64,000 nucleotides of DNA from Acetobacter lovaniensis (GTDB lineage: Bacteria; Pseudomonadota; Alphaproteobacteria; Acetobacterales; Acetobacteraceae), in contig NZ_JACHIE010000006.1 in assembly GCF_014207635.1 (NCBI RefSeq), forward strand, positions 1 to 64,000, in the 5' to 3' direction. Positions 33,739-44,248 of the stretch are shown piece by piece. Position numbers and translations under genes: made by a program. The number at the start of each line of letters is the position of its first letter. Positions within the stretch are counted from its first letter, which is position 1. The notes beneath the pieces are model-generated. The model was not told where the DNA came from. It searched no databases and saw only the letters and a program-made list of their open reading frames with translations.

Positions 33739-33775
33739 GGCCCTTGCGGCACAGGCTTAAGGGCCGGGTGTTTTT
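33739..33775. terminator. Probable terminator between dadA and the AGE-family gene
   Basis: GGCCCTT and AAGGGCC form a 7-bp stem with a 13-base loop, followed on the plus strand by GGGTGTTTTT. Confidence 0.55.
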
Positions 33776-33814
33776 GCCCTCTTCCCATGCCCGGTCGGGT
33801 TGCTGCTTGAGTGT

Positions 33815-34981
33815 TCAGGTGTGTTCGGGTGGGGGCAGGTGAGCTTTTGCCGCACCATAAATATGGTAGAGCGAGCTTGCTGGCATGTGGTCCACCGCTG
33901 GTGTGCCGTCTGGCCCCATGCGGTCGATCCAGCCGCCGTGCAGGTGTGCGGGGGCAAAATCTGCAAAAAATAAGCGGGTCAGGTCGGTTTGCAGTCGGCT
34001 GTCTTCCGCAGTGCTGCCTCCTTCTGCCTGCCTGCATGCCAGCAGGCGGAGCAGCTCGGTCTGGGGCCAGATGCGGGTGCCGGTCTGGGTGAGCGTGCCG
34101 TCATCCATCATGCCGTCCCGCACAAGCCGGTGGGTCACACCATGCCGCCTGCCGGACTGGTAAAGATGTTCGGCCACATGGCGCAGTGCTGGTACGGCCT
34201 TATCGGTGGGGTTGAGGCGCGTATAGGCGCCAAGCAGCCATGCCCACTCAAACAGGTGCCCCGGTTCCACCGGGTTCTGGCCGTATGCGTGGCTGGGTGT
34301 CCAGTCGGGGCCAAAAAATTCCAGCAACAGACCCGAACGCGGGCTGATAAAGCGCTCGTGCGCCAGAGTGACCAGAGATTGCGCGCGGTCGAGGTAAAAC
34401 TGGTCCGCCGTGGCCTCAAAAAGTGCGAGATACGCTTCCAGCAGGTGCATGTGCGGGTTCTGGCGGCGGGTGGCATCTGGTGCGGGCACGGCATCGGCAA
34501 AGCCGCCGTGGGGAGCATGGAAAATGCTTTCCACCTCCAGCACGGTTTTTTGCGCAACCGCAAGCAGTGCGGGCTCCCCGCTCAGGCGGTAGGCCCATGC
34601 GTAGGCAAACAGGATAAAGGCGTGGGCATACAGGTCGCGCACGGTGCTGGAAGGGCGGCCATCTGGCCCGATGGCAAACACCCAGCCCGGCTGGCCATCG
34701 GTCTGCCAGTAGCGGGCCTGCACTGTGGCCAGAGCGTGCAGGGCGTTGTCTGCCGCGTTAAAAACACCATCCAGCCGGGCTTGGCAGAAGGTGGCAATCT
34801 GGCGGGCCTGCACCATAAGGCGCAGATGCGGCAGGGGCAGTGGGGTGGCATCAAACGCCAGCCGCTCGTGGTACAGGTGGCGGGTGGGGTCGTAGCCTGC
34901 GCTGCTCCATAAGGGGAGCGCCTTAAGGGCCAGCCATGCGGCCCATGGCGGTGTGCCGGGCTGCGCCGTATGCTCAGACAT
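33815..34981 (-). CDS. AGE-family epimerase/isomerase (N-acylglucosamine 2-epimerase fold)
   Basis: The 388-residue protein has the alpha6/alpha6-barrel pattern of the AGE family: VRDLYAHAFILFAYAWAYRLSG, NPHMHLLEAYLALFEAT, PVEPGHLFEWAWLLGAY and RIWPQTELLRL, with the conserved His residues of the active site. The family includes GlcNAc 2-epimerase, cellobiose 2-epimerase and mannose or mannose-6-phosphate isomerases. Its start overlaps hldE by eight bases, which ties it to heptose or mannose sugar supply for surface polysaccharide. A phosphomannose isomerase-like role is a plausible inference; the exact substrate is not read from sequence. Confidence 0.9.
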   Translation of the reverse strand: MSEHTAQPGTPPWAAWLALKALPLWSSAGYDPTRHLYHERLAFDATPLPLPHLRLMVQARQIATFCQARLDGVFNAADNALHALATVQARYWQTDGQPGWVFAIGPDGRPSSTVRDLYAHAFILFAYAWAYRLSGEPALLAVAQKTVLEVESIFHAPHGGFADAVPAPDATRRQNPHMHLLEAYLALFEATADQFYLDRAQSLVTLAHERFISPRSGLLLEFFGPDWTPSHAYGQNPVEPGHLFEWAWLLGAYTRLNPTDKAVPALRHVAEHLYQSGRRHGVTHRLVRDGMMDDGTLTQTGTRIWPQTELLRLLACRQAEGGSTAEDSRLQTDLTRLFFADFAPAHLHGGWIDRMGPDGTPAVDHMPASSLYHIYGAAKAHLPPPEHT

Positions 34982-36428
34982 TGGAAGGTTTGGCGTGCGG
35001 TGCGTTCATTTTCCGGACCAGATTGCTGGTTGAACAGCCCGCGACCAGCGAGACCAGTTCCACCCGCCCCCCGGCGGCCTTGACCACATCGGCCCCGACT
35101 ACGGTATCCTCTGTGTAATCCGCCCCTTTAACCAGCACATCGGGCTGGAGGGCGGTAATCAGCTCCAGTGGGGTGTCTTCTTCAAAAATGACCACCATGT
35201 CCACGTCGCGCAGGGCGCGGATCACCGTGGCGCGCGCCATTTCGTCCTGCACGGGGCGGGTTGGGCCCTTGAGCCTGCGGACGGAGGCATCGCTGTTAAT
35301 GGCCACCACCAGCTTGTCCCCCAGTTGTGCCGCAGCATGAAGGAGGGAGACATGCCCCGGATGCAGCAGGTCAAAACAGCCATTGGTGAACACAACGCTG
35401 GCCCCGTGCTGGTGCCACCGGCGCATGACCGCGCAGGCCTGTGGCCATGTGGCGATCAGCCCCGTATCGGGGTTGTCTTCCTTGAGCTCCTCGGCCAGCT
35501 CGGCGCGGGTAACGGCGGCGGTGCCCAGCTTGCTGACGGCAATGGAGGCCGCCACCGTGGCAATGACAATGGCGGTATCCAGGTCCTGCCCGGCGGAGAG
35601 CACGCTGCCAATGGTGGCGACCACCGCATCCCCGGCCCCCGAGACATCATACACCTCGGACTTGCGGGCGACCTGATGGCGGATATGTCCGTTACGCTGC
35701 CACAGGGTCATGCCCTCTTCGGAGCGGGTGATCAGCACATCGCCCCCGAACTGGGCGGAGGCCGCCTGAGCCGCGTGTTCCACCTCTGCGTTCGTGTGCA
35801 GGGGCAGGCCGGTGGCCACGGCCATTTCTGCCCGGTTGGGGGTTATCAGGCTGGCGCCACGGTATGCGGCAAAGGTCTTGCGCTTGGGGTCCACAATAAC
35901 GGGAATATTTTTGGCCCGTGCATGCCCGATAACGGCCTGTAGCACCGGCTCGGACAGAACACCCTTGGCGTAATCCGAGCAGATCAGCACGTCTGCCTCA
36001 TCCAGTGCGGCAATGCAGTGCGCGATCAGGCTGTTCCGGGTGGCGGGGGAAAAGTCGATAATGGTTTCATCATCAATGCGCACGATCTGCTGGTGCCCGC
36101 TGACAACCCGCATTTTGGAAATGGTCGCCCAGCCCGGTTCAGCCACAAGGCCGTGCACGTCTATGCCGGGCCATGCGGCAAGGGCGTTGCGCAGGGTCTG
36201 GGCGTTTTCATCCTGCCCGACAACGCCAATCAGGCTGACCCTACAGCCCAGTGCCGCGGCATTGACGGCCACATTGGCGGCCCCGCCGGGTACGGCACTC
36301 TGGCGGGCCTTGCGCAGTACCGGCACGGGGGCCTCGGGCGAGATCCGCTCCACCGCGCCAAAAACATACTGGTCCAGCAGCAGGTCGCCGATAACAACAA
36401 GCCGTCCGAATTCAAAATTTTCAATCAT
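34974..36428 (-). CDS. hldE: Bifunctional heptose 7-phosphate kinase / heptose 1-phosphate adenylyltransferase
   Basis: HldE makes ADP-heptose precursors for lipopolysaccharide. The 484-residue protein joins an N-terminal ribokinase-like kinase (PGGAANVAVNAAALG, and the catalytic DVSGAGDAVVATIG) to a C-terminal nucleotidyltransferase (VFTNGCFDLLHPGHVSLL, then KGADYTEDTVVGADVVKAAGG). Both active sites look intact. It overlaps the AGE gene downstream and lies 37 bases after hldD in the same operon. Confidence 0.97.
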   Translation of the reverse strand: MIENFEFGRLVVIGDLLLDQYVFGAVERISPEAPVPVLRKARQSAVPGGAANVAVNAAALGCRVSLIGVVGQDENAQTLRNALAAWPGIDVHGLVAEPGWATISKMRVVSGHQQIVRIDDETIIDFSPATRNSLIAHCIAALDEADVLICSDYAKGVLSEPVLQAVIGHARAKNIPVIVDPKRKTFAAYRGASLITPNRAEMAVATGLPLHTNAEVEHAAQAASAQFGGDVLITRSEEGMTLWQRNGHIRHQVARKSEVYDVSGAGDAVVATIGSVLSAGQDLDTAIVIATVAASIAVSKLGTAAVTRAELAEELKEDNPDTGLIATWPQACAVMRRWHQHGASVVFTNGCFDLLHPGHVSLLHAAAQLGDKLVVAINSDASVRRLKGPTRPVQDEMARATVIRALRDVDMVVIFEEDTPLELITALQPDVLVKGADYTEDTVVGADVVKAAGGRVELVSLVAGCSTSNLVRKMNAPHAKPSNV

Positions 36429-36465
36429 GGATGCTCATGCTCGCGGGGGGCGGGGGGTATGGCGG

Positions 36466-37479
36466 TCATGGTGTGTGGTCTGGCCGGGTGCGCAGCAGGT
36501 GGTGCACATAGTCGGCCACACCATCGGCCACATTGTCCAGTGCTACGGTGCACCCGGTGGCGCGCAGGGCGCGCATGTCCGCCTGTGTGTAGCACTGGTA
36601 GCGACCACGCAGCGTGTCGGGGAAGGGAACATACTCCAGTAGGCCGGTGCGCACCATTTCGGCCCGGTCCAGCGGGGGCAGGCTGCGCGCGGCGCGCACG
36701 GTGTTCACGACTGTTGTGGCAACATCATTAAACGGCTGTGCCTTGCCTGTGCCCAGGTTGAACACGCCGCTATGCCCGGGGTTGTCAAAGAACCAGAGCT
36801 TGGTGGCCACCAGATCCTTGACCGCAATAAAATCGCGCATCTGCTCGCCCGGCTGGTACGGTCCGTATTCCCCAAACAGGCGGACGCGCCCTTCGGCCAT
36901 GAACTGGTTGAAGTTGTGGAACGCCACGGAGGCCATGCCGCCCTTGTGCTGCTCGCGCGGGCCATACACGTTAAAGTAACGGAAACCCGCAACCTGCGTG
37001 CTCAGCCCGGGCAGGGCGCGCCTGACCACCTGATCAAACAGCAGTTTGGAATAGCCATAGACGTTGAGCGGTTTTTCGTTGGCGGGGGCTTCGGTAAAGG
37101 TGGTGGACGCGCCATAGGTGGCCGCACTGGAGGCGTAGAGCAGGCGGGTGCCCGTGTTCTGGCAGTAGGCCAGCAGTTTTTTGCTGGGTTCGTAATTGCT
37201 GGCCATCACGTAGCGGCCATTGCGCTCGGTGGTGGAGGAGCAGGCCCCTTCATGAAAAATCGTGTCTATTGGCCCGTAATGGCCAGCACTCAGGGCGTCG
37301 TAGAACGTGTCCTTGTCCACGTAGTCGCTGATCGCAAGGTCGGCCAGATTAAGCGCCTTGTCGCCGTTGGTCAGGTTGTCCACGGCAATAATGTCCGTCA
37401 GCCCGCGCTGGTTGAGGGCATGGATGATGTTGCTGCCAATAAACCCGGCACCCCCGGTGACAATAAGACGTCTGGCCAT
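36466..37479 (-). CDS. hldD: ADP-L-glycero-D-manno-heptose 6-epimerase
   Basis: This SDR-type epimerase acts after HldE in ADP-heptose synthesis. The 337-residue protein has the NAD(P) motif [12 protein letters not shown], the HldD-type block [12 protein letters not shown], the catalytic [14 protein letters not shown] (Tyr, Lys) and [19 protein letters not shown]. The order hldD-hldE-AGE is one minus-strand operon. Confidence 0.97.
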   Translation of the reverse strand: MARRLIVTGGAGFIGSNIIHALNQRGLTDIIAVDNLTNGDKALNLADLAISDYVDKDTFYDALSAGHYGPIDTIFHEGACSSTTERNGRYVMASNYEPSKKLLAYCQNTGTRLLYASSAATYGASTTFTEAPANEKPLNVYGYSKLLFDQVVRRALPGLSTQVAGFRYFNVYGPREQHKGGMASVAFHNFNQFMAEGRVRLFGEYGPYQPGEQMRDFIAVKDLVATKLWFFDNPGHSGVFNLGTGKAQPFNDVATTVVNTVRAARSLPPLDRAEMVRTGLLEYVPFPDTLRGRYQCYTQADMRALRATGCTVALDNVADGVADYVHHLLRTRPDHTP

Positions 37480-37640
37480 ATCAGCACGGCACCATGTGCT
37501 CGGGGGGAGGAACGGTTACGGTCATAGGCGCCAGCTCTGGGTTCTGTGTCTTTGCACGGTGGTTCAAAACAGCGGACGCGCCCATGGTGCTTCCAGCCGC
37601 AGCCGATACTAATTGCACAGGCATGAACAGGCAAATACAA

Positions 37641-37666
37641 CCCCGCCGCCCCTACTCGCGGCGGGG
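37641..37666 (-). terminator. Hairpin downstream of the UDP-glucose dehydrogenase gene
   Basis: CCCCGCCGC pairs with GCGGCGGGG across an 8-base loop. The minus strand continues with TTGTATTT, a weak T tract. Confidence 0.6.
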
Positions 37667-37691
37667 GTGCCGGGGTGTGCTCGGGTGGTGG

Positions 37692-38858
37692 TCAGTCGCT
37701 GCCGAACAGGTCGCGGGTGAACACGCGGTCCTTTACATCAGCCAGTTCGGGGTGGTGGCGGTTGCTGACAATAATGGACGACACAGCCTTGAACTCATCC
37801 AGATTGCGCAGCACGCGCGAGCCAAAGAACTGTTCTTCCGCCATGGCGGGCTCATAGACCACAATCTCGATCCCCTTGGCCTTGAGCCGCTTCATGATCC
37901 CCTGAATGGAGCTTTGCCGGAAGTTATCGGATGCCGTTTTCATGGCCAGCCGGTAAATGCCGACCACCTTGGGCTGCATGGCCAGAATCTGGTCGGCCAG
38001 AAAATCCTTGCGGGTGCGGTTGGCGTCCACAATGGCGCGGATCAGGTTCTGGGGGACCTGCATGTAGTTGGCCAGAAGCTGTTTGGTGTCTTTGGGCAGG
38101 CAGTAGCCGCCATAGCCAAAGGAGGGGTTGTTGTAATGCTGGCCTATGCGCGGGTCGAGGCAGACACCCTCAATAATCTGGCGGGTGTCCAGCCCACGGG
38201 CCAGTGCGTAGCTGTCCAGTTCGTTAAAAAAGGCCACGCGCATGGCAAGGTAGGTGTTGGCAAACAGCTTTATGGCTTCGGCCTCTGTGGCTTCGGTAAA
38301 CAGCAGGGGCACGTCTTTTTTGATCGCCCCTTCAAGCATAAGGGCGGCAAAGCGTTCGGCCCGGGCGCTGCGTTCCCCCACAATAATGCGCGACGGGTAG
38401 AGGTTGTCATACAGTGCGCGGCCTTCGCGCAGGAACTCGGGGGAAAAAATGACCTGCCCGGTGTTCAGCTCCGCGCGGACCTGGTCCACAAACCCGACCG
38501 GAATGGTGGATTTGATCACAATGGTCGCCTCGGGGTTGAGCGCGCTGACACGGGCAATCACATCCGTTACGGAGGATGTGTCAAAGTAGTTTTCCTGCGC
38601 ATCATAATTGGTCGGGGTGGCAATGATGACAAAGCTGGCATCTTGGCAGGCTGCGGTCAGGTCTGTTGTGGCACTCAGGCTGAGTGGCCTGTTGTGCAGG
38701 TAGTCCTCGATCTCGGTATCAATAATGGGGGAGACCCGGTTATTCACCTTGTGGACCCGCCCGGCATCCACATCCACGGCCATTACGTCATGGTGCTGGG
38801 CCAGCAGAATGGCGTTGGACAGGCCAACATACCCAAGACCGACAACTGCAATTTTCAT
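37692..38858 (-). CDS. ugd: UDP-glucose 6-dehydrogenase
   Basis: The enzyme oxidises UDP-glucose twice to UDP-glucuronate, used for exopolysaccharide and lipid A modification. The 388-residue length matches the enterobacterial Ugd type. Visible are the NAD motif [16 protein letters not shown], the central [39 protein letters not shown], and the catalytic Cys in [11 protein letters not shown]. It is a single gene on the minus strand, upstream of the hld operon. Confidence 0.95.
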   Translation of the reverse strand: MKIAVVGLGYVGLSNAILLAQHHDVMAVDVDAGRVHKVNNRVSPIIDTEIEDYLHNRPLSLSATTDLTAACQDASFVIIATPTNYDAQENYFDTSSVTDVIARVSALNPEATIVIKSTIPVGFVDQVRAELNTGQVIFSPEFLREGRALYDNLYPSRIIVGERSARAERFAALMLEGAIKKDVPLLFTEATEAEAIKLFANTYLAMRVAFFNELDSYALARGLDTRQIIEGVCLDPRIGQHYNNPSFGYGGYCLPKDTKQLLANYMQVPQNLIRAIVDANRTRKDFLADQILAMQPKVVGIYRLAMKTASDNFRQSSIQGIMKRLKAKGIEIVVYEPAMAEEQFFGSRVLRNLDEFKAVSSIIVSNRHHPELADVKDRVFTRDLFGSD

Positions 38859-39018
38859 GGTGTTCTTTCCCCCACACCCTGCGTGATCGGGGCATATTGT
38901 CCCGGTGCGTCAGGGCGTTGCAATACATGAGCGGCCAAAATCCGTCACGCTGTTTTGCAGGGCACGGCGCAGCGGCATGCACCGGAGAGGGGCACGGACG
39001 TGGGGGGGCAGGCCCGCC

Positions 39019-39519
39019 CTAGTGAGCCTGCACGCGCAGGCGGAATGTTGCCGGGCGTGGAGGTATGACGGTTTTTTTGGAAATAACCAGATACTCATGC
39101 GGGTACCGGCCCAGTCTGATGGTGCGCATATGGGCCTTAAGGGCCAGCAGGGCTTCAAACGAGTGGGGGTGGTAGTCGGCTATTGTCTCTTCACGCCCTA
39201 CAATCAGGGTGGAATCCGCAAAGGTGATCAGCAGGCAGTGCCGGGTATTTTGCAGGAAAAGGTGGTTTTTCCCCTGAGCAAAATATCCGCTCAGATGTTC
39301 GCGGGTTTTGGCAAACAGGTAATAGGCGGGTTTGTAAAAGGTTCTTCCCTCTTTTTCTTCCGTGGTCATGATCAGGAACGAGTAGCTTTGCGCGGGCGGG
39401 GGAACAAGGACATGGCTGGTGGCAAGGCCACGCAGGCCATATTCCAGCCGGGACACCAGAACATCCAGAAGTTCATAAACAAATCGGAATATATTGTAAT
39501 GGTATGTCATGTCTGTCAT
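39019..39519 (-). CDS. Unrecognised 166-residue protein
   Basis: The frame opens at ATG 39519 (an ATG at 39510 is equally possible). No signal peptide or membrane helix is seen. The protein is rich in Tyr, His and Phe with hydrophobic strands (HCLLITFADSTLIVGREE) and ends in a basic tail. No family was recognised. Codon use is slightly less GC-biased than the neighbours. It stands alone between ugd and the glycoside hydrolase. Confidence 0.65.
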   Translation of the reverse strand: MTDMTYHYNIFRFVYELLDVLVSRLEYGLRGLATSHVLVPPPAQSYSFLIMTTEEKEGRTFYKPAYYLFAKTREHLSGYFAQGKNHLFLQNTRHCLLITFADSTLIVGREETIADYHPHSFEALLALKAHMRTIRLGRYPHEYLVISKKTVIPPRPATFRLRVQAH

Positions 39520-39882
39520 GGCGGCATCGGATGCGGAGCGGGAATGATGAAGCGGGAATGATTACGTACCCCCTTATATCGTTATATCCTTAACAGGTAG
39601 TGCTGCGCACACTGTTGTTCCGCATGTTTGTGGGGCGGTCAGGGCTGGGCAGGCATGCTGTATGGGCGGTGGCCGGGCATGCCTCCTTTGGGGCACACAG
39701 AAAACGTGAATATTTTCTGAAATTCGGCAGATTTCGGGGTGCCACCCCCCGCCCCGCTCTGGCGGGGGGCGGGGCATGGCCCCTATATTCAACGCCCGTC
39801 CGGGTGCGGCGCACCGGCCCGAACAGAAAACAGCCCGCTGCGGCAGTGGCGCTGGTGTGAACAGATGAGGAATGCAAGGCTT
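39520..39882. other. Intergenic region upstream of the GH144-type gene
   Basis: This 363-base gap shows no convincing gene. It contains a short A/T-rich segment with a small inverted repeat (39709-39726) that may be promoter sequence, and a very GC-rich hairpin (GCCCCGC with GCGGGG, about 39744-39775). Confidence 0.5.
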
Positions 39883-41466
39883 ATGGTACTGAGGCGCTTT
39901 TTTGCACATGGCAAGACAAAAACCAGCCTGCCCGCACAGGGGCAACGCCAGAGGAACGGTCGGGTCTGTCTGTCCTTGCTCATGCTTTGTAGCGCATTGA
40001 CCGGCCTTGCCGCAGGGAGTGGCGCGCAGGCGGCGGCGACATCCTCCATCGTGGCGCGGCCAGCCCCCAGCCCCTTCCACCCTGACCAGACGGACAGGGC
40101 TTTTCTGGCGGATCTGGAGCACCGGACTTTCCTGTGGTTCTGGGATTCGGCAGACCCCGCAACCGGGCTGGCGCCCGACCGCTATCCATCGGACCAGACC
40201 CAGTCCAGTGTTGCGTCCATTGGCTTTGCGCTGACCGCCTACGGCATTGGTGCGGACCGAGGCTACATCAACCGCCAGCAGGCCGTGGACCGGACCCTGA
40301 CAACCCTGCGCTACCTGTGGAAGCTCCCCCAGAACGACAGCCCGGACAAAGCCGCGGGCTTCCATGGCTTTTTCTACCATTTTCTCAAGCGTGAGAACGG
40401 GCTGCGCCTTAACCCGGATATTGAACTGTCGAGCATAGATACGGCCCTGCTCATGCAGGGGGTGCTGTTTACGACCAGTTACTACACCCATGACACCGAC
40501 GCCGAGGCTGAAATACGCGACCTTGCCGCCAAGCTGTTCAACCGCGTGGACTGGCGCTGGATGCTGCGCCCGGATAACCGGCTGAGCATGGGCTGGTCGC
40601 CCGAGCGCGGTTTTTTACCCAATTACTGGGAAGGGTATAATGAGGGCATGATGCTGTATGTGTTGGGCCTTGGCTCCACCACGCATCAGCTTGACCCGTC
40701 CTCATGGCAGGCATGGATTTCCACCAACAAGAGCCGTTGGGGCGAATCCTATGGCCAGACCTTCCTCAACTTTGCGCCCCTGTTTGGCCACCAGTACACC
40801 CATGCATGGATCGACTTCCGGGGCATCAAGGATGACTGGAGCCGTTCGGCCGGGATTGATTATTTTGAAAACAGCCGCCGCGCCGTGTACGCCCAGCAGG
40901 GTTATGCCACGCAAAACCCCGGTAAATGGCAGGATTACGGGCCAAACATCTGGGGTCTGACAGCAAGTGACGGCCCGGCGGAAACCACAAAGGTGGAAAA
41001 CGGCCAGCCGCGCAAGTTCATGGCCTATACCGCCCGTGGGGTAGGGCGTGACTATACGCTCGATGACGGCACACTGGCCCCGACAGCGGCTGGCGGGTCC
41101 GTGGCGTTTGCGCCGGAGCTGGCCATTCCCGCCCTGCGCACCATGCGCGACAAATACGGGGACCGCATTTACAGCACCTACGGCTTTGTGGATGCCTTCA
41201 ACCCCAGCTACCACGATGGCAAACAGGCCTACTGGGCGGATGATACCTATCTTGGCATCGATCAGGGGCCCATTCTGCTGATGGTGGAAAACTGGCGGGA
41301 TGGCATGGTGTGGAACACCATGAAGGATAATCCCATCATCTGCCGTGGCCTGCTGCGTGCGGGCTTCAGGGGGGGCTGGCTGGCCACCCGCCACAGCATT
41401 GTGGACCATGATGACGCCGTGCGGCTCAGGCAGCAGCAGGCGCAGCAGCAGACCCATGCGGGGTGA
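39883..41466 (+). CDS. Secreted glycoside hydrolase, glycoamylase-like / GH144 type
   Basis: From ATG 39883 (GAGGA 10 bases upstream; an ATG at 39865 is an alternative) the protein has 527 residues with a signal peptide ending near GAQAAAT. The alpha/alpha-barrel domain shows the PF10091/GH144 blocks WFWDSADPATGLAPDRYP, GFFYHFLKRENG, ELSSIDTALLMQGVL, NRVDWRWML, YWEGYNEGMMLYVLGLGS, FGHQYTHAWIDFRGI and YFENSRRA. Characterised GH144 members act on beta-1,2-glucans, not starch, so the common glucoamylase label is likely wrong. It may trim periplasmic or extracellular beta-1,2-glucan. Confidence 0.88.
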   Translation: MVLRRFFAHGKTKTSLPAQGQRQRNGRVCLSLLMLCSALTGLAAGSGAQAAATSSIVARPAPSPFHPDQTDRAFLADLEHRTFLWFWDSADPATGLAPDRYPSDQTQSSVASIGFALTAYGIGADRGYINRQQAVDRTLTTLRYLWKLPQNDSPDKAAGFHGFFYHFLKRENGLRLNPDIELSSIDTALLMQGVLFTTSYYTHDTDAEAEIRDLAAKLFNRVDWRWMLRPDNRLSMGWSPERGFLPNYWEGYNEGMMLYVLGLGSTTHQLDPSSWQAWISTNKSRWGESYGQTFLNFAPLFGHQYTHAWIDFRGIKDDWSRSAGIDYFENSRRAVYAQQGYATQNPGKWQDYGPNIWGLTASDGPAETTKVENGQPRKFMAYTARGVGRDYTLDDGTLAPTAAGGSVAFAPELAIPALRTMRDKYGDRIYSTYGFVDAFNPSYHDGKQAYWADDTYLGIDQGPILLMVENWRDGMVWNTMKDNPIICRGLLRAGFRGGWLATRHSIVDHDDAVRLRQQQAQQQTHAG

Positions 41467-41506
41467 CTTTTAAAGAGTCTCCATACCAGTAGGGTCGCCA
41501 GTGGAA

Positions 41507-41537
41507 CCGGGAGAGAAAAGTGAAGCTTTTCTCCCGG
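41507..41537. terminator. Hairpin between convergent GH144-type and VOC genes
   Basis: CCGGGAGAGAAAAG pairs with CTTTTCTCCCGG (two unpaired bases). The stem is strong, with no clear T run. Confidence 0.6.
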
Positions 41538-41548
41538 CCTCTGTGCCG

Positions 41549-41941
41549 TCAGCCCTGATAGGATGCGATCTCGATCAGGTTTTCATCCGGATCGTGGCAG
41601 TAAACCGAGGTAATGGGGCCAATGGCGCCAAGGCGGGCAATGGGGCCATCCACAATGGTGATGCCGCAGTTCTTCAGATGTTCCACCACATCGTCACTGG
41701 TAATGGCGGTAATAAAGCACAGGTCATTACCACCGGGCAGGGCGTGGGTTGCCGTGTCCCAGCCTGTGGCGTCGTGCGGGCGGAGGTTAAGCTTCTGCCC
41801 GCCAAAGCGCAGGGCGGTGCGGTTGTTGCGTCCGTATTCTTCCCGCTCCATGCCCAGCACACGCTGGTACCATGATGCGGAAATTTCGACGTCGCGCACG
41901 GTCAGGACAACATGATCCAGACGATCGACTGTAAAGCGCAT
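41549..41941 (-). CDS. VOC-family (glyoxalase/bleomycin resistance-like) protein
   Basis: The protein of 130 residues has two beta-alpha-beta-beta-beta repeats: LDHVVLTVRDVEISASWYQRVLGM in the first and GPITSVYCHDPDENLIEIASY in the second, the typical vicinal-oxygen-chelate metal-binding pattern (His, Glu). The substrate is unknown; similar short proteins are called glyoxalase or virulence protein STM3117-like. A GTG at 41950 with closer GAGGAG spacing is an alternative start. It follows fumarase by about 60 bases on the same strand. Confidence 0.88.
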   Translation of the reverse strand: MRFTVDRLDHVVLTVRDVEISASWYQRVLGMEREEYGRNNRTALRFGGQKLNLRPHDATGWDTATHALPGGNDLCFITAITSDDVVEHLKNCGITIVDGPIARLGAIGPITSVYCHDPDENLIEIASYQG

Positions 41942-42009
41942 GAAAACCACACAGCTCCTCTTCTGTCTGCCCCGCCATGGTGTGGCGGCGGGGCAGCCCC
42001 GGTGGGGGG

Positions 42010-43665
42010 TTACAGTTCAGCGTAGAAGTCGTTGCCTTTATCATCAATAACAATAAACGCGGGAAAATCCTCGACCTCGATCTTCCATACCGCTTCCATG
42101 CCCAGTTCGGGGTATTCCAGCACCTCTACCTTGCGGATGCAGTCCTTGGCCAGCCGGGCGGCGGGGCCACCAACGGAGCCAAGGTAGAAGCCGCCGTATT
42201 GCTGGCATGCATCCCGCACGGCCTTGGAGCGGTTGCCCTTGGCCAGCATAACGTAGGAACCGCCATTGGCCTGCAATTCGGCCACGTACGAATCCATGCG
42301 CCCGGCCGTTGTGGGGCCAAAGGAGCCTGTGGGCATGCCCACAGGCGTTTTGGCCGGGCCTGCGTAGTAAACGGGGTGGTCTTTCAGGTACTGGGGCAGG
42401 CCCTCGCCGCGCTGGAGCCGCTCACGGAACTTGGCATGCGCAATATCACGCGCAACAACCACGGTGCCAGTCAGGGCCAGCCGGGTCTTGACCGGGTATT
42501 GCGAGAGGGTCTTGCGGATTTCATCCATCGGGCGGTTGAGGTCAATGCGCACGGCTTCGCCCTCAAGGTGTTCGTCCGTGGTTTCGGGCAGGAAGCGCGC
42601 GGGGTCGTGTTCAAGCTGTTCCAGAAAGAACCCTTCCGCCGTGACCCGCGCCTTGATCTGCCGGTCGGCGGAGCAGGACACACCAATCCCCACGGGGAGC
42701 GAGGCCCCATGCCGGGGCAGGCGCACCACGCGCACGTCGTGGCAGAAATACTTGCCGCCAAACTGCGCGCCAATGCCCAGCTTGCGGGTAAGCTCCAGCA
42801 CCTTCTGCTCCATCTCCAGATCACGGAAGGCATGGCCCGTCATGTCGCCCTTGGTGGGCAGGGCGTCATACCAGTGGGTGGAGGCCAGTTTTACGGTCTT
42901 GAGCGTCTGCTCGGCGGACATGCCGCCAATGACAATGGCAAGGTGGTAGGGTGGGCAGGCGGAGGTGCCCAGCGTGCGCACCTTTGTGTCCAGCCAGTCC
43001 AGCAACTGCTGCTCGGACCCCAGCAGGGCGCGTGTTTCCTGAAACAGAAAGGTCTTGTTGGCCGAGCCACCACCCTTGGCCACAAACATCAGGTCCATCT
43101 GCTCGTCATGCACACCAGCGGGGCTGGCGAAGATGTCGCACTGTACGGGCAGGTTGGTGCCGGTGTTCTTTTCTTCGAACATGGTCAGCGGGGCCATCTG
43201 CGAATAGCGCAGGCTGGTGCGGGTGTAGGTTTCGTACACACCGCGGGAAAAGGCGATTTCCTCGTTTCCTTCCACCCAGACGCGCTGGCCTTTTTTGCCA
43301 AATACGATAGCGGTCCCGGTGTCCTGGCACATGGGCAGAATACCGCCCGCGGCAATGCAGGCGTTCTTGAGCAGGTCAAGCGCTACAAAGCGGTCATTGT
43401 CCGAGGCTTCGGGGTCCTTGAGGATACTGGCGAGTTTCTGCAGGTGCGAGGGGCGCAGGAAATGCGCAACCTCGTGGAAGGCGCGGGCTGTCAGCTCGGT
43501 CAGCGCCTCGGAGGTAACGTGCAGAACGGTTTTGCCACCGCAATGCGATGTGCTGACACCGCCTGCAATATCCACCTTGCGGTATTCTGTTGTGTCCTCC
43601 CCCAGAGGGAACAGGGGGGAATAGGTAAATTCTGGCAGTGGGGGGCGGGGGGGCTGGCTGGTCAT
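42010..43665 (-). CDS. fumA: Fumarate hydratase, class I (4Fe-4S)
   Basis: The oxygen-sensitive class I fumarase hydrates fumarate to malate in the TCA cycle. The 551-residue protein fuses the alpha and beta parts seen in two-subunit forms: [19 protein letters not shown] with a cluster Cys, [14 protein letters not shown], then the C-terminal [21 protein letters not shown] and [15 protein letters not shown] 43665 is preferred; the frame extends upstream over the end of sspB but without support. It lies 49 bases after sspB on the same strand. Confidence 0.95.
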   Translation of the reverse strand: MTSQPPRPPLPEFTYSPLFPLGEDTTEYRKVDIAGGVSTSHCGGKTVLHVTSEALTELTARAFHEVAHFLRPSHLQKLASILKDPEASDNDRFVALDLLKNACIAAGGILPMCQDTGTAIVFGKKGQRVWVEGNEEIAFSRGVYETYTRTSLRYSQMAPLTMFEEKNTGTNLPVQCDIFASPAGVHDEQMDLMFVAKGGGSANKTFLFQETRALLGSEQQLLDWLDTKVRTLGTSACPPYHLAIVIGGMSAEQTLKTVKLASTHWYDALPTKGDMTGHAFRDLEMEQKVLELTRKLGIGAQFGGKYFCHDVRVVRLPRHGASLPVGIGVSCSADRQIKARVTAEGFFLEQLEHDPARFLPETTDEHLEGEAVRIDLNRPMDEIRKTLSQYPVKTRLALTGTVVVARDIAHAKFRERLQRGEGLPQYLKDHPVYYAGPAKTPVGMPTGSFGPTTAGRMDSYVAELQANGGSYVMLAKGNRSKAVRDACQQYGGFYLGSVGGPAARLAKDCIRKVEVLEYPELGMEAVWKIEVEDFPAFIVIDDKGNDFYAEL

Positions 43666-43714
43666 GGTCGTGTCTCTACTCTCTCCGTCGGCCTGACCCC
43701 CGCGCACCGGGGGT

Positions 43715-44248
43715 TCAGGCTGGTGATGGTCCCTTGCGGCGGAAGGCGTCAAGGCTGACAACCTGAGAGGAGGAGTCGCCCTGTGCTTCCGCATGTTCTC
43801 CGGCATCGGCCGGCATATGGTCTGTGGGTGCGGGCTCCTCGTCTTCCATCACCTCAAAATGCAGGTTGAAGTGGATGGAGGGGTCCGCAAACCCGGTAAT
43901 CGCCCGGACGGGAATGACCAGAATGGACCCAACACCCCCAAAGGACAGACCAACGGACACAATCCCGGCATCGCGGTCCACGTTGAGGTCCCAGAACTGG
44001 TGTTGGAGCACAATGGTCATCTCGTGCGGGTACTGGGCACGGAGCCGGTCGGGAATTTGCACGCCAGACAGGTCCGTGCGGAAAGTCAGATAGAAATGGT
44101 GCTCGCCTGCAAGCCCCTCGCGGCTCACATGTTCGAGCGCTTTGAGCATCACGTCCCTGTAAGCCTCTTCCAGCCACTGGTCGTAGGGCAGCAGGCTGGG
44201 GGGGAGGGAGCCGTCATTTCCCGGAGTATTGTTGTGGTCATCAGCCAT
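43715..44248 (-). CDS. sspB: SspB-type ClpXP adaptor protein (alphaproteobacterial)
   Basis: From ATG 44248 (AAGGAG 8 bases upstream) the protein has 177 residues. The N-terminal domain carries the SspB fold blocks [26 protein letters not shown] and [28 protein letters not shown] (in two beta sheets), followed by an acidic linker and a C-terminal ClpX-tethering segment ([11 protein letters not shown]). SspB binds ssrA-tagged proteins and hands them to ClpXP. The tmRNA gene lies 218 bases upstream on the same strand. Confidence 0.93.
   Translation of the reverse strand: MADDHNNTPGNDGSLPPSLLPYDQWLEEAYRDVMLKALEHVSREGLAGEHHFYLTFRTDLSGVQIPDRLRAQYPHEMTIVLQHQFWDLNVDRDAGIVSVGLSFGGVGSILVIPVRAITGFADPSIHFNLHFEVMEDEEPAPTDHMPADAGEHAEAQGDSSSQVVSLDAFRRKGPSPA

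Noticed and set aside
39739-41466. Glucoamylase (starch-degrading) function for the secreted hydrolase, and an earlier start
   Set aside because: The motifs are of the PF10091/GH144 type, whose characterised members act on beta-1,2-glucans. The earlier start would put 40 Pro-rich residues before the signal peptide and has no ribosome binding site.
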